From assembly GCA_000296795.1 (NCBI GenBank), contig BAFH01000002.1, positions 404,686-468,685 on the forward strand: 64,000 nt of DNA, in the 5' to 3' direction. Below the pieces are notes generated by a model, which was not told where the DNA came from, did no database searches, and worked only from the letters and a program-made list of their open reading frames with translations. This document shows positions 27,635-37,715 of this stretch, piece by piece. A program made the translations under genes and the position numbers. Numbering within the stretch: position 1 is the stretch's first letter; each line of letters begins with the position of its first letter. This DNA comes from Candidatus Jettenia caeni (GTDB lineage: Bacteria > Planctomycetota > Brocadiia > Brocadiales > Brocadiaceae).

Positions 27635-29206
27635 CTATTCGTGTAAATTCCTGGCTCCATTACGAACCTGGCGTCTTTTTAACCCATCTGAAAAATCTGT
27701 GGTTGCCTTTAAGACCTGCAGAGCTTCTCCTGCAACGTATGCCGAGCCGGTAATACAAATCAAATCATCCTGAGAAGCTATCTGTTTTGCTGCAACTACA
27801 GCATCTTGAGTGGTATGAAACATCTTCGCTTGTTTTCCACAGAGTCTTTCTACCCTTTGATACAACTCCCGTGGTAAAGCCGCACGTGGATTTTTGCTCT
27901 TCGTCACCATAATGAAATCTGCCACGGTAACAATCTCCTGTAAGATATTATCCAGGTCTTTATCCTGAGCAAGACCCAGAATCAATAGTAACTTATTATA
28001 CGTAAAATTTTCCAACAGGGTATTTTTAAGGAATCGCATAGAATCCACGGTATGGGCATAGTCCAAGATAATCAGGGGCTCTTTCCCAACAATCTCAATC
28101 CGTGCAGGACAATGTACCTGCACGAGGGCATTTCTAATTGTCTCATCACTCATTGAAACGTAGCCTCGGTCTTGTAAGATTTCTAATGCACCGAAGGCCA
28201 GAGCACAATTCTTTGCCTGGTGAGTACCGATAAGAGGTAAAAAGATACTATCATAGGTACGTCGCCAGGTTTTTATTTTACATACCAATCCCCTTGTCTC
28301 TTCAGCAATCCTTCCCTTATCAAATGTATTAGCTTTCCCTTCCCCAGGGGAGGACGAGGAGCACCTTCCCCCTTTTCTAAAGGGGGATCGAGGGGGATTA
28401 TGTACAGAACTTTGGCTGTGCTTGCAGAACGCTATACCATTTCCATCTACACTTCTTACCTCTTCAATCCAAATATCCCTTCCAAGTAGATACAATGTAG
28501 CGCCCTTCTCTTTGCATACCCTCTCTATTACAGCAAGGGCTTCAGGGTCTTCTACAGCAGAGATAACAGGAATCCCTTGTTTAATAATCCCTGCCTTCTC
28601 ATAGGCAATACTTGAAAGGGTATTACCTAAGATAGCTGTATGGTCAAAACCAATATTCGTAATAATCGATACCTGCGGTATCACAACATTCGTGGAGTCA
28701 AGACGCCCGCCTAGTCCTACTTCCAGCACCGCCATGTCTATATGCTTTTTTTTAAAATACAGCATACATACTGCAGTCAGAATTTCAAAAAATGTGGGGG
28801 ATGCAGATGGACTTGTCTCGCGCAAATGCTGGATATATGGACGGAGTTCATTCAGGTTATCAGTAAAATCGTCTTCAGATATATTCTGGTGGTTTAGTTG
28901 AATACGTTCCTTTAGATCAACCAGATGAGGAGAGGTGAAAAGTCCCGTCTTAAGACCTGCATGTTCCAGGAGAGTTGCTATCATAATAGAGGTAGAACCT
29001 TTCCCTTTTGTGCCTGTTATATGAACGCTTGGAAATGCCCTGTGTGGATTTCCCACACACTCAAGCATTCTCACCATTCTATCAAGATTGAATGTCGATG
29101 CGTTATACTGATAACTGATCAGCTTCTCATAATCGATAGCCTTATAGAGAAAGGCCTGAGCTTTTTCGTATGATTGAAGACCTATTTTGTTCCTCTTGTT
29201 ATCCAT
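27635..29206 (-). CDS. folC: folylpolyglutamate synthase/dihydrofolate synthase
   Basis: ATP-dependent Mur-ligase-fold enzyme that adds glutamate to dihydropteroate or folates. The P-loop HITGTKGKGSTS is near residue 62, TSPHLVDLKERIQ follows, and the C-terminal Mur domain has ILDYAHTVDSM. At 523 residues it is about 90 longer than usual. About 40 of the extra residues (HNPPRSPFRKGG and SSSSPGEGKAN, near 268-295) are translated from an inserted palindromic repeat, without loss of frame. It lies convergent to metF, and the folate theme is shared. Confidence 0.9.
   Translation of the reverse strand: MDNKRNKIGLQSYEKAQAFLYKAIDYEKLISYQYNASTFNLDRMVRMLECVGNPHRAFPSVHITGTKGKGSTSIMIATLLEHAGLKTGLFTSPHLVDLKERIQLNHQNISEDDFTDNLNELRPYIQHLRETSPSASPTFFEILTAVCMLYFKKKHIDMAVLEVGLGGRLDSTNVVIPQVSIITNIGFDHTAILGNTLSSIAYEKAGIIKQGIPVISAVEDPEALAVIERVCKEKGATLYLLGRDIWIEEVRSVDGNGIAFCKHSQSSVHNPPRSPFRKGGRCSSSSPGEGKANTFDKGRIAEETRGLVCKIKTWRRTYDSIFLPLIGTHQAKNCALAFGALEILQDRGYVSMSDETIRNALVQVHCPARIEIVGKEPLIILDYAHTVDSMRFLKNTLLENFTYNKLLLILGLAQDKDLDNILQEIVTVADFIMVTKSKNPRAALPRELYQRVERLCGKQAKMFHTTQDAVVAAKQIASQDDLICITGSAYVAGEALQVLKATTDFSDGLKRRQVRNGARNLHE
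28330..28398. repeat. palindromic repeat inside folC
   Basis: CTTCCCCAGGGGA, CACCTTCCCCCTTTT and AAAGGGGGATCGAGGGGG form hairpins of the same kind as the intergenic palindrome at 8254-8317. Read on the minus strand it encodes NPPRSPFRKGG within FolC and keeps the frame open. Confidence 0.8.
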
Positions 29207-29252
29207 AATTTTTTCTTATCTTAATGAACTATATGCATGTCAAATATGTCTG

Positions 29253-30398
29253 TTATGGCCTAAACAAACCAAGGTATTTTGATAAAGCAAACAACCGGTT
29301 ACGGGCAAATCCAGTAATTTCCTGAAAAAGTCCTAATCGTTGAAAATCTTTTACCAGTGCGTTAGCGGAAGGAAATGTTATGTTAAGATTTTCAGCAATT
29401 TGATTAGCATTTATAATGGGGCTTGAGAATAAAATCTTCAATAATTCCTGAGCTATTTTTGCACGTCGTCCAAGGGTTAATATTTTAGCCTCGTAATCTT
29501 GTCGCAATGTAATAATTTTCTCAAAGGTCATTATCCCATTCTTGGCCGTCTCTATAACCCCGGATAAGAAGAATTTAATCCATTGCTCAATATCATTCGA
29601 TGACCGGACCAATGTTAGCGAATCATAGTATGATCCTTTATTTCGCTCGAAAAAATCTGAAAGATAAAGAGTAGGTTTTCGTAAAATTTTTCGCTCTACT
29701 AATTGCAACGTAATCAACAACCGTCCAATCCTTCCATTACCATCTAAAAAAGGATGTATGGTCTCAAATTGATAATGGCCCATAGCTATTTTGATTAGAT
29801 ACGGAATATAGAGATTTTGGTTATGCCAAAATTTTTCCAAATCGCTCAACAATTCAGGAAGCTCATTATGATGAGGTGGAATAAAAAAGGCATCTTGCAA
29901 ACTTGATCCACCAATCCAATTCTGGCTTATTCTTATATCACCAGGACGTTTATGTTTTCCTCTTACACCCGAAAGTAAAATTTTATGAGTCTCTTTCAAA
30001 AGCCGCAGAGAAAGTGGCAACGTATTAAGTTCACTAACTGTATGGTTCATAGCTTTTATATAATTTTGCACTTCCTCCCAATCATCCCTTCTCTCTGGAT
30101 TGATTTCCTCTTCCGGTAATAGCGCTTCATCAATTTCTGTGCGGGTTCCTTCAATACGACTCGAAGTAGTTGCTTCCTTAACAACATGCATTTGAATAAA
30201 AAAATTTACATCTGGAATAAGCGAGGAATACGCATTCAGTTCTCCCAACATTCTTCCTGCCTCTTCCAAAAGAAGAGTAATCTTCTCATCACACCATGTA
30301 AAAGGCTTATTAATGAGTGAAGGACTGAAGCTTTTATAATGGTATTGCTGCCTATAGGTACCAGCAAAAAATGTTTTTTCTCTTTGTATCATATGCAT
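29253..30398 (-). CDS. Fic family protein (AMPylator type) with N-terminal inhibitory motif
   Basis: A 381-residue Fic-domain protein, an enzyme class that usually transfers AMP to a Tyr, Ser or Thr of a target. The catalytic motif [12 protein letters not shown] begins at His215. An upstream SSRIEGT segment matches the (S/T)xxxE(G/N) inhibitory helix of class II Fic proteins, so activity is probably self-restrained. The last 80 residues look like a winged-helix domain ([20 protein letters not shown]) that could bind DNA. The repeated motif immediately upstream of the start suggests autoregulation. The target is unknown. Confidence 0.88.
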   Translation of the reverse strand: MHMIQREKTFFAGTYRQQYHYKSFSPSLINKPFTWCDEKITLLLEEAGRMLGELNAYSSLIPDVNFFIQMHVVKEATTSSRIEGTRTEIDEALLPEEEINPERRDDWEEVQNYIKAMNHTVSELNTLPLSLRLLKETHKILLSGVRGKHKRPGDIRISQNWIGGSSLQDAFFIPPHHNELPELLSDLEKFWHNQNLYIPYLIKIAMGHYQFETIHPFLDGNGRIGRLLITLQLVERKILRKPTLYLSDFFERNKGSYYDSLTLVRSSNDIEQWIKFFLSGVIETAKNGIMTFEKIITLRQDYEAKILTLGRRAKIAQELLKILFSSPIINANQIAENLNITFPSANALVKDFQRLGLFQEITGFARNRLFALSKYLGLFRP

Positions 30399-30399
30399 A

Positions 30400-30471
30400 A
30401 ACTTTTAATAAGAAAATTTATATTAAAAGTTTACCAAATAACTTTTAATATATCAACACTTATTAAAAGTT
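30400..30471. promoter_or_regulatory. fourfold operator-like inverted repeats upstream of fic
   Basis: AACTTTTAATA occurs at 30400-30410 and 30440-30450, and its reverse complement at 30421-30431 and 30461-30471: two identical inverted-repeat pairs with a 40-bp period, starting 2 bp upstream of the fic ATG. The spacing fits tandem dimer binding sites, plausibly for the Fic protein's own winged-helix domain. Confidence 0.65.
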
Positions 30472-30600
30472 CCATTATTTTCAAACATAGCATGAAATGT
30501 AAGGCCATTAGTTGACTTTCAACTCATAAAAATGGTATATATGTAGTACTTTTGTTGTAAAAGTTTCAAAATCGTTACCTCAATTACAGGAGTATAAGTT

Positions 30601-33357
30601 ATGGGTACCTTTGCTTTGGATTCCATTACTGTTAACTATATTAAATCAATTACCTCTGGTAGTGTGTACGATCGCGGATTTCTTTATTACAAGAATGGCC
30701 GTGTCCGCAATATAAAATATTGTTATGGAGAATTAACGGCAGAGGTTACCGGAAGCGAATTAGATCCCTACCTTGTTGAAATCTTTTCTGATGAAGATGA
30801 AATCTATGATATACAATGCACCTGTTTATACGCCTCTGAAGGAAAAACATGCAAGCACACGGTTGCAACATTATTACAATGGATTGAAAATCGGGATAAA
30901 AAAAATGCTTATCATTTACTGGCGCCCAGACAACGCACAGGTTTCAATCCGTTGCCATTTGAAATACCGAAATTAAAGCTGACAGCAGATGATAATTTTC
31001 CTCTTTATAATCACGATAATCCTGCGCATATTTTAGGTAAAATATTTTCTGAACTCGATAATTTCAATCTTAAGGTAGATTTGCTCAATGGCGGGCCACA
31101 ACTTGAACTTAAGCTCGTCTCTCATGGAGGGGATGAAACCGTGATGCATATCTCACCGGAAAAAAGTCCACGTGTTTTTGAGAAATTAACAGAGATGCGG
31201 AGTTCTGATACGATAGAATTATCAGAGCGGGTAATTCAGGCAAAGCTCTACAAGACTCCCCTCATTCCCCATCTTCACGCTGATGTGAACGAACAAGGAC
31301 ACATCGAATTATCCCCCATCCTAAAGATGAAAGGTTCTGGCAAAAAGAACCAAACGTTTCTCTGGGAACAGTTACGCGCGCAGAGAATAAATACCCAGTG
31401 GATATGGCATAATAACAGCTATAGGCATCTTGCGCCTATCCCTCATAATCTTATCCCTTACTTTAACAACGAAAAGCCACTTATATATAAGGGAAAAGAG
31501 GTTGTTGACTTTCTGAAAAACGATTTTCGTCAATTGCTCCTTGAACACTCTTTTAATCCCTCTGACCGGTTAAAGCGCGTTGAACTTCATCGCAATCCTA
31601 ATATTTCCTGTATGCAGGTCGAGGTTTGCGATAAAGATTGGCTCTGGCTCGATCCCACCTATAAAATTGGGAAGCACACCATTACACTTCCGGAAATTCT
31701 CGCATGTATCGATAACGGCCATTGCATCCAAAAGGACATGGATTATATAGAGATCCCAAAGGATATCATGGACCTTTGGCAGCGTGGTAACGGCGCCATT
31801 GAAAATGGACGGATAAAGATGCCAAAACTAGGCTATCTGCGTGCCAGGGCAGAATGTGGCAAGGATGTAAAGGTCGCCGCATGTGAAGAAACGAAGAAAT
31901 TTTTGATGAGCTTTGATCGGATTACTCCACCGCAGCCTGCGCCATCCGTTACCTCTTACAAGGGAGATTTGCGTGCCTATCAGCGCACAGGTTATGATTG
32001 GCTCTGGTTTTTGCATACAAATAACTTTCATGGTATCCTGGCCGATGAAATGGGGCTTGGCAAGACACACCAGGCAATGGCATTGATCCTTGCAGCCTTA
32101 CAAAAGGAATCAGGTTTACCAAATCTCATCATCTGTCCAACCTCTGTGCTGGATCATTGGCAATCCAAGTTTCTGGCCTACGCCCCTGAATTAACCTTAG
32201 CTCTGTTTTATGGGAAAGAAAGAAATATCCTCCTTTCAAACAACCTTCCTTCGGTTGTATTAACTACCTACAGCATCCTTTCCCGTGATGTGGAAAATCT
32301 CAATAAGATTCAATGGAACTACATAGTATTGGATGAGGCCCAAAAGATCAAGAACCATACGACACAGATGAGTATGGCAACAAAATCCCTCAAGGCACAA
32401 CACCGCCTGGCGCTCACAGGCACCCCTATTGAAAACAGGCTAACAGAGCTATGGTCAATCTTCGATTTCCTCATGCCTGGTTATTTGGGAAGCATACAAG
32501 ATTTCAGGTTACGCTATGAGAATCCCATTACAAAATATCAGGATGATGAAAAACGCCAGGTATTAAAGAGGATTATCCATCCCTTTAAATTACGACGACT
32601 CAAAAAAGACGTCCTGACCGAGCTACCTCCCAAAACTGAAGAGAAACGGTATTGTACTTTATCACCCATCCAAATCATTATGTACAGAGACTTAATTAAA
32701 GAACAGGGAAGCAAGCTCATTATGAAATTACGTGACGAGAGCAAACCGGTAGAATACATTCATATCTTTGCCCTGCTTACCAAACTAAAACGACTCTGTA
32801 ATCATCCCAAACTCATATTGAATGGAAGAACACCAAAAGGTACAACCTCCGGCAAGTTTGAACTTTTTAAGGAGATCATGGAAGAAACGATCGAGGCGGG
32901 AGAAAAGGTTGTCGTCTTCTCTCAATATCTGGAGATGCTGGACATCATGGGTAATTGGCTCCATGAGATTGGCGCCAAATATGAGACCCTGCGGGGCAAT
33001 ACCAGAGACCGTGGAAAGGTCATCGCCAGATTCCAAAATAATCCTGATTGCAACGTCTTCTTAGGAAGCCTCATGGCAGGCGGTTTAGGTATCGACCTCA
33101 CTGCTGCCTCAGTCGTCATCCATTACGACCGGTGGTGGAATGCCGCCCGCGAAGACCAAGCCACCGACCGCGTCCACCGTATCGGACAGAATCGCGGGGT
33201 CCAGGTATTCAAACTCATCACCAAGGGTACTCTGGAAGAAAAAATCGACACCATGATCACCACGAAAGCCACTCTCATGGATTCTATTGTTGAATCAGAC
33301 GATGCGGTGTTCAAGGCATTTTCGAGGAAGGAATTGATTGAGTTGTTGACGTTTTGA
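30601..33357 (+). CDS. SWIM zinc-finger SNF2-family helicase/ATPase
   Basis: A 918-residue SNF2/Rad54-type DNA translocase. The N-terminal SWIM finger (CTCLYASEGKTCKH, about residues 78-91) is the CxCxnCxH motif. A long middle region of unknown function precedes the two RecA lobes: Walker A DEMGLGKTH near 485, the DEAQ box (VLDEAQKIKN) near 580, TGTPIENRLTELWS near 610, and C-terminal motifs SLMAGGLGIDLTAA and DRVHRIGQ. An AGGAG site precedes the ATG. It stands between fic and a restriction-modification pair, a common setting for accessory DNA-defence helicases, but no specific system is recognised. Confidence 0.88.
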   Translation: MGTFALDSITVNYIKSITSGSVYDRGFLYYKNGRVRNIKYCYGELTAEVTGSELDPYLVEIFSDEDEIYDIQCTCLYASEGKTCKHTVATLLQWIENRDKKNAYHLLAPRQRTGFNPLPFEIPKLKLTADDNFPLYNHDNPAHILGKIFSELDNFNLKVDLLNGGPQLELKLVSHGGDETVMHISPEKSPRVFEKLTEMRSSDTIELSERVIQAKLYKTPLIPHLHADVNEQGHIELSPILKMKGSGKKNQTFLWEQLRAQRINTQWIWHNNSYRHLAPIPHNLIPYFNNEKPLIYKGKEVVDFLKNDFRQLLLEHSFNPSDRLKRVELHRNPNISCMQVEVCDKDWLWLDPTYKIGKHTITLPEILACIDNGHCIQKDMDYIEIPKDIMDLWQRGNGAIENGRIKMPKLGYLRARAECGKDVKVAACEETKKFLMSFDRITPPQPAPSVTSYKGDLRAYQRTGYDWLWFLHTNNFHGILADEMGLGKTHQAMALILAALQKESGLPNLIICPTSVLDHWQSKFLAYAPELTLALFYGKERNILLSNNLPSVVLTTYSILSRDVENLNKIQWNYIVLDEAQKIKNHTTQMSMATKSLKAQHRLALTGTPIENRLTELWSIFDFLMPGYLGSIQDFRLRYENPITKYQDDEKRQVLKRIIHPFKLRRLKKDVLTELPPKTEEKRYCTLSPIQIIMYRDLIKEQGSKLIMKLRDESKPVEYIHIFALLTKLKRLCNHPKLILNGRTPKGTTSGKFELFKEIMEETIEAGEKVVVFSQYLEMLDIMGNWLHEIGAKYETLRGNTRDRGKVIARFQNNPDCNVFLGSLMAGGLGIDLTAASVVIHYDRWWNAAREDQATDRVHRIGQNRGVQVFKLITKGTLEEKIDTMITTKATLMDSIVESDDAVFKAFSRKELIELLTF

Positions 33358-33441
33358 AACTGAAAGATTACCATAATAGGCAATAAACAAACCGTCAATC
33401 TTTACAATTGATGCGCATTAACTCTCCAGTAAATAGAAATA

Positions 33442-34032
33442 ATGTCCATAAACCAGTTTCCTAAATTTATCAAAGATCATTGTGAAATTCATGAATGGCG
33501 CCATGCCTTAGCAATACTGCGACAAGACTTCATGTCCGAGTATAATGATATATGTGATGTCTTAACACGATTTCAGTTAAAAAAGAGTTGGATTACAATT
33601 GGAGGAGGAAGAAAGTCAAAGGTAGCCGACTGGATCGATTGTGAACTATTTCAAAAAGGATGGAAACCAAAAAATTTTGATACAAAAATTACTGTCGATG
33701 ATAAAGAAATGATATCTCCAACGCATGAAGTTGATTGTTTCAAGAACCGTGTCGCACTTGAAATAGAGTGGAATAATAAGGATCCTTTCTTTGATCGTGA
33801 TTTGAACAACTTCCGTTTGTTGTTTGATCTTCGTGCAATTTCCGTTGGGGTAATAATAACCCGTTGCGATGAATTGCAGGAGATTTTTGATAACCTTGGC
33901 CGTGGGGCATCATATGGAGCTTCTACCACACACATGTCTAAGCTTCTTCCGAGAATTCAAGGCGGAGGCGGCGCTGGATGCCCACTCCTTGTTTTTGGCA
34001 TTAGGAGAAATCTTTATGAAGAAAATTGTTAG
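33442..34032 (+). CDS. BglII-like type II restriction endonuclease
   Basis: A 196-residue protein resembling the BglII endonuclease family (PD-(D/E)xK fold). The catalytic region is EVDCFKNRVALEIEWNNKD with an Asp and the Glu-x-Glu pair, followed by DPFFDRDLNNFRLLFDL and SVGVIITR, strongly conserved in that family. The last 17 nt overlap the start of a DNA methyltransferase gene, as expected for a restriction-modification pair. Recognition sequence is unknown; relatives cut GATC-containing sites, which is only a hint. Confidence 0.78.
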   Translation: MSINQFPKFIKDHCEIHEWRHALAILRQDFMSEYNDICDVLTRFQLKKSWITIGGGRKSKVADWIDCELFQKGWKPKNFDTKITVDDKEMISPTHEVDCFKNRVALEIEWNNKDPFFDRDLNNFRLLFDLRAISVGVIITRCDELQEIFDNLGRGASYGASTTHMSKLLPRIQGGGGAGCPLLVFGIRRNLYEENC

Positions 34033-34708
34033 TGTTATACAACCAACAGCAGCACAAGATTTTATATCTAAGATCCACGACCTTTATTCTACCATTCTCG
34101 CCGATCCACCTTGGCGTTTCGATAATCGAACAGGAAAGATGGCTCCTGAACACCAAAGGTTACTTCGTTATCCAACGATGACCCTTGAGGAGATTTGTGA
34201 GATACCGGTATCTCAAGTTGCTGCTGCGAACTCGCATCTTTATCTCTGGGTGCCAAATGCTTTACTCGCCGAAGGTCTTGAAGTAATGAAACGTTGGGGT
34301 TTTACATACAAGACCAATGTCATTTGGTATAAAATCAGAAAGGACGGAGGTCCTGACGGCCGAGGGGTTGGTTTTTATTTTCGTAATGTTACAGAACTCA
34401 TTCTATTTGGTATTCGCGGACACATGAGAACACTTCAACCCGGACGAACTCAGGTAAACATTATTTCATCTCAGAAGAGGGAACATTCCCGAAAACCGGA
34501 TCAGATTTACGATCTTGTTGAAAGCTGTTCGCCTGGCCCTTACTTGGAATTGTTTGCTAGGTTTAGGAGAGAAGGATGGAATCAATGGGGAAACGAAAAT
34601 ATGGAAGAGAACAGCTTCAATGGAGTTGCACGAAAAAAAGACCATGCTGCCATTCAGATGAGATTGTTCGAACCACCAATTCAATGTAAAGCCAAAAAGA
34701 GGTGTTAA
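34016..34708 (+). CDS. MT-A70 family adenine-N6 DNA methyltransferase
   Basis: A 230-residue methyltransferase with the DPPW catalytic motif (ILADPPWRFDN, near residue 30), the downstream RYPTMTLEEICEIPV and LYLWVPNALL segments and FGIRGHMRT, all typical of MT-A70 enzymes. The ATG at 34016 follows TTAGGAGAAA; the frame is open further upstream to 33869, but that part overlaps the nuclease gene in another frame. It probably protects the host from the overlapping BglII-like nuclease. Confidence 0.85.
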   Translation: MKKIVSVIQPTAAQDFISKIHDLYSTILADPPWRFDNRTGKMAPEHQRLLRYPTMTLEEICEIPVSQVAAANSHLYLWVPNALLAEGLEVMKRWGFTYKTNVIWYKIRKDGGPDGRGVGFYFRNVTELILFGIRGHMRTLQPGRTQVNIISSQKREHSRKPDQIYDLVESCSPGPYLELFARFRREGWNQWGNENMEENSFNGVARKKDHAAIQMRLFEPPIQCKAKKRC

Positions 34709-34899
34709 ATGGCAGGAATAAAACAGCAAGTTATTCAGATGATCCAGTCCTTGCCTGATAATGTCACTATTGATAATATATGGCAGAATTATATTTCAAG
34801 CTACAGGTTGATGCTGGATTAAAGGAACTGGATGAGGGAAAAGGAATACCCCACGAAGAAGTTGAAAAACGAATATCAAAATGGCTTACAAAAAAATAG
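34709..34899 (+). pseudogene. antitoxin-like gene with one-base deletion
   Basis: The ATG follows the methyltransferase stop directly. It reads MAGIKQQVIQMIQSLPDNVT and then IDNI, after which the frame is lost at 34775 (ATATGG). One inserted base restores AELYFKLQVDAGLKELDEGK and EEVEKRISKWLTK up to the stop at 34899. The product resembles small antitoxins of the type paired with RelE/ParE toxins; no toxin gene remains behind it. Confidence 0.6.
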
Positions 34900-35124
34900 C
34901 CTCCAAGGGCGGCTTCTAATTTTGAAGGCATATGCACCTATATTGGTAAAGATTCAGAATATTATGCTTCACTATTTGCAAAGAAAAAAAACAATCAATC
35001 GAAAGAAAAAATAGCTCGTAAGATTGGATTAATCGAAACGAAATCTAACATCAAATATGGCATACCGTATTATTTTATTTAGATTACATAATGCTGCATA
35101 CTATACAGAAGAAAGTGTTTTCGT

Positions 35125-36552
35125 ATGCTAACGCAGTCTAAAAATGTTAATGCATTTAAACAATCGATAGCTCTGAGCAAGGTTGAACACCTTGATCGAG
35201 AGTTATATCATTACTTCAAGGACAAATTTCACCTTGACCTTTGTTTGTCCCGTTCAATCGTTAGTTTTCAGGCCAATAAGAATAGAGAAGTTTACCGATG
35301 GTATAAATACAAAGAAGCGTTCTCCGCTTCCTTAGTCGAATATCTGCTTGAAAAGTACAATATCGTTAATGGCACAATGCTGGATCCATTTGCCGGCAGC
35401 GGAACTTCTTTGTTTGCCGCTAGTGCACAAGGAATAAACGCAGATGGAATCGAATTGTTGCCGATTGGCCAACAAATAATCAACACGAAAAAAATACTAG
35501 CGTTAGACTTCACACAAGATGATTTTAATACCCTTAAACGGTGGTTGCTCGAACAACCATGGGAAAAATCTAAGTTACGAATACCACTGAACGAATTACG
35601 CATTACGAAAGGCGCATATCCAGAACAAACAAAAGAAGCAATCGAAAAATACTCAGGCGCATGCGAACAAGAGAATGAACGCATTCGAACAGTTTTGCAA
35701 TTTGCTTTATCGTGCATTTTGGAATCGGTGAGCTATACACGCAAAGATGGTCAATATCTACGCTGGGATTACCGGTCTGGTAGACGACAGGGTAAAAAAC
35801 CATTCAATAAAGGAACTATTCTCAGCTTTACGAAGGCTATTTGCGATAAAATAGATGAGATCATTTTTGACTTACAAACCAGAGGAAAACAGAAAACACT
35901 TTTTACCTCAAAACATTCACACGGTACGATCCATCTCTATAGTGGTTCATGTCTTGATATCTTGCCGATTATTCCCACAAATACGTATGATGCAATTATT
36001 ACTTCACCTCCATATTGTAATCGATACGATTACACACGCACGTACGCTTTAGAACTTGCCTTACATGGGACAAGTGAAAAAGGATTAGTACATCTCCGGC
36101 AACACATGCTTAGCTGCACGGTTGAAAACCGTGCCAAAGACTTGCTAAAGATAAATCCACAGTGGTTAGAGGCCATTACTGTTGCTGATCATCAAGAACT
36201 GCTACAGTCCATCTTGAAATACTTAGATGATCAAAAAGCACAAGGTATGCTCAATAATAATGGTATTCCCAGAATGGTTCGAGGCTATTTTTATGAGATA
36301 GCTTGTATAATCGCTGAATGTTCAAGAGTAATAAAACCTAAGTCTCTTTTATTTATGGTGAACGATAACGTTCGATATGCGGGAGCCGGTATTTCAGTAG
36401 ATATGATACTTTCCAACATTGCAGAGAAGTTGGGGTTTCAGATAGAAAAGATCTTAGTATTACCTAATGGCAAAGGGAATAGCAGTCAACAGATGGGCAA
36501 GCACGGACGCGAATTGCTCCGAAAGTGTGTTTATGTTTGGAGAAGAACCTGA
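35125..36552 (+). CDS. SPPY-type DNA methyltransferase
   Basis: A 475-residue site-specific methyltransferase. Motif [15 protein letters not shown] near residue 88 binds AdoMet and motif [14 protein letters not shown] near 292 is catalytic; the Ser in SPPY is typical of N4-cytosine methyltransferases. The order motif I before motif IV fits the beta-like arrangement of some small type II enzymes with a large intervening region. The stop overlaps the start of the AvaI/BsoBI-like nuclease by one base, so it is the presumed protecting partner. The methylated base itself is inferred. Confidence 0.85.
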   Translation: MLTQSKNVNAFKQSIALSKVEHLDRELYHYFKDKFHLDLCLSRSIVSFQANKNREVYRWYKYKEAFSASLVEYLLEKYNIVNGTMLDPFAGSGTSLFAASAQGINADGIELLPIGQQIINTKKILALDFTQDDFNTLKRWLLEQPWEKSKLRIPLNELRITKGAYPEQTKEAIEKYSGACEQENERIRTVLQFALSCILESVSYTRKDGQYLRWDYRSGRRQGKKPFNKGTILSFTKAICDKIDEIIFDLQTRGKQKTLFTSKHSHGTIHLYSGSCLDILPIIPTNTYDAIITSPPYCNRYDYTRTYALELALHGTSEKGLVHLRQHMLSCTVENRAKDLLKINPQWLEAITVADHQELLQSILKYLDDQKAQGMLNNNGIPRMVRGYFYEIACIIAECSRVIKPKSLLFMVNDNVRYAGAGISVDMILSNIAEKLGFQIEKILVLPNGKGNSSQQMGKHGRELLRKCVYVWRRT

Positions 36553-37436
36553 TGCGCAGGTCGAATCTGCCGCATGTAAAGTCGAGCAAAGACCTTGAGA
36601 CCACGTATGAGGCTGTCCGTGCAGGTTTTGTAGCACAGGCCTTAGAGAAGAACAGACAGGCTACTCCGTATGTTGAAGAAGCAAGGGCATTAAAAGTTGC
36701 CGCTTCAACTGCTAAAACACCGTCTGATTTGCTTAACATTCCTGATATACAATCAGCCCTATTAACTGCTGCCGGTGTATCAGATAAGGCAAACAACCAT
36801 CTACTGTCAAAGGATAAGGAAGAAGCAATAAAAGGGCTAATTGATAATTTTCTTGAGCCAGCAGGAAAAAAGTTTGTTGAAGAACTCGTTTTCAGATTTT
36901 TGCTGATACGTGGAGATACCTTGGACGGCTCAATGCGGAACATCGGTGGGGTTTTAGCCCAGCGGAAGTTGACTCGGTCTATCATTTCTGCACTCAAGAT
37001 TGCTGGCAAATCATATGAGTTGCTTCATTCTGAAACAAATACATGGATACCTATGTCAGAGAATGATGCAGAAATTGAAATATTTGTAAAAGGAATCAGT
37101 TGGAAAAAAGATAATGAAAGCCGTACAGCACTCTTTAATTTATTCGTACCCATCGTTGGCAACAATATTGACTTGTGTTTATTCAATTGTGCGCCAAAAA
37201 ACTTTTCTAATAAGAAAATTGGCAAAGATACAACAAATTCTCCTCATGCGTATATTGCACTTGGAGAACTAAAAGGAGGAATAGACCCTGCTGGCGCTGA
37301 TGAACACTGGAAGACTGCATGGACAGCGCTCAGCAGGATTCAAGATGCATTTGCAAAGTCCAGACACAAACCTTATCTTTTCTTTATAGGGGCAGCCATA
37401 GAATCAAAAATGGCAACAGAAATCTGGTATCTGTGA
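36552..37436 (+). CDS. AvaI/BsoBI-like restriction endonuclease, C-terminus frameshifted
   Basis: A 294-residue protein with the catalytic core of AvaI/BsoBI nucleases ([20 protein letters not shown], carrying the Glu-x-Lys), enzymes that cut CYCGRG. Starting with ATG at 36552 gives a 1-nt overlap (TGATG) with the methyltransferase. The frame stops at 37436 after KMATEIWYL; another frame continues with [20 protein letters not shown] and SRWLCNL to 37519, which would restore a length near that of BsoBI. The break lies beside a run of six A bases. It may be an inactivating mutation, a sequencing error, or a tolerated truncation. Confidence 0.8.
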   Translation: MRRSNLPHVKSSKDLETTYEAVRAGFVAQALEKNRQATPYVEEARALKVAASTAKTPSDLLNIPDIQSALLTAAGVSDKANNHLLSKDKEEAIKGLIDNFLEPAGKKFVEELVFRFLLIRGDTLDGSMRNIGGVLAQRKLTRSIISALKIAGKSYELLHSETNTWIPMSENDAEIEIFVKGISWKKDNESRTALFNLFVPIVGNNIDLCLFNCAPKNFSNKKIGKDTTNSPHAYIALGELKGGIDPAGADEHWKTAWTALSRIQDAFAKSRHKPYLFFIGAAIESKMATEIWYL

Positions 37437-37715
37437 AAAAAGACATACTTACCAATGCCGCAAACTTAACCGATGATAACCAAATAGCATCTTTATCACG
37501 TTGGCTGTGTAATCTATAAAGCTTAAAAATATTTAGGATGGTCAAACAAAGTTGACCTCAACAACTTAATATGGCAAGATAATTTTGAATAGTATTTATG
37601 AAAATTTCGCCCGATACTTGCGGTCTAAATAAATTGTTTGATAATCAAACTCAAGATAGAGTTCGCCTTGAGTCAGAATATTTTATATATCTCTGTTTAT
37701 AAAAAGGAGTATCTT

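Noticed and set aside
34832-35014. 60-codon plus-strand frame
   Set aside because: It overlaps the antitoxin remnant in another frame and is Lys-rich low-complexity; no start signal.
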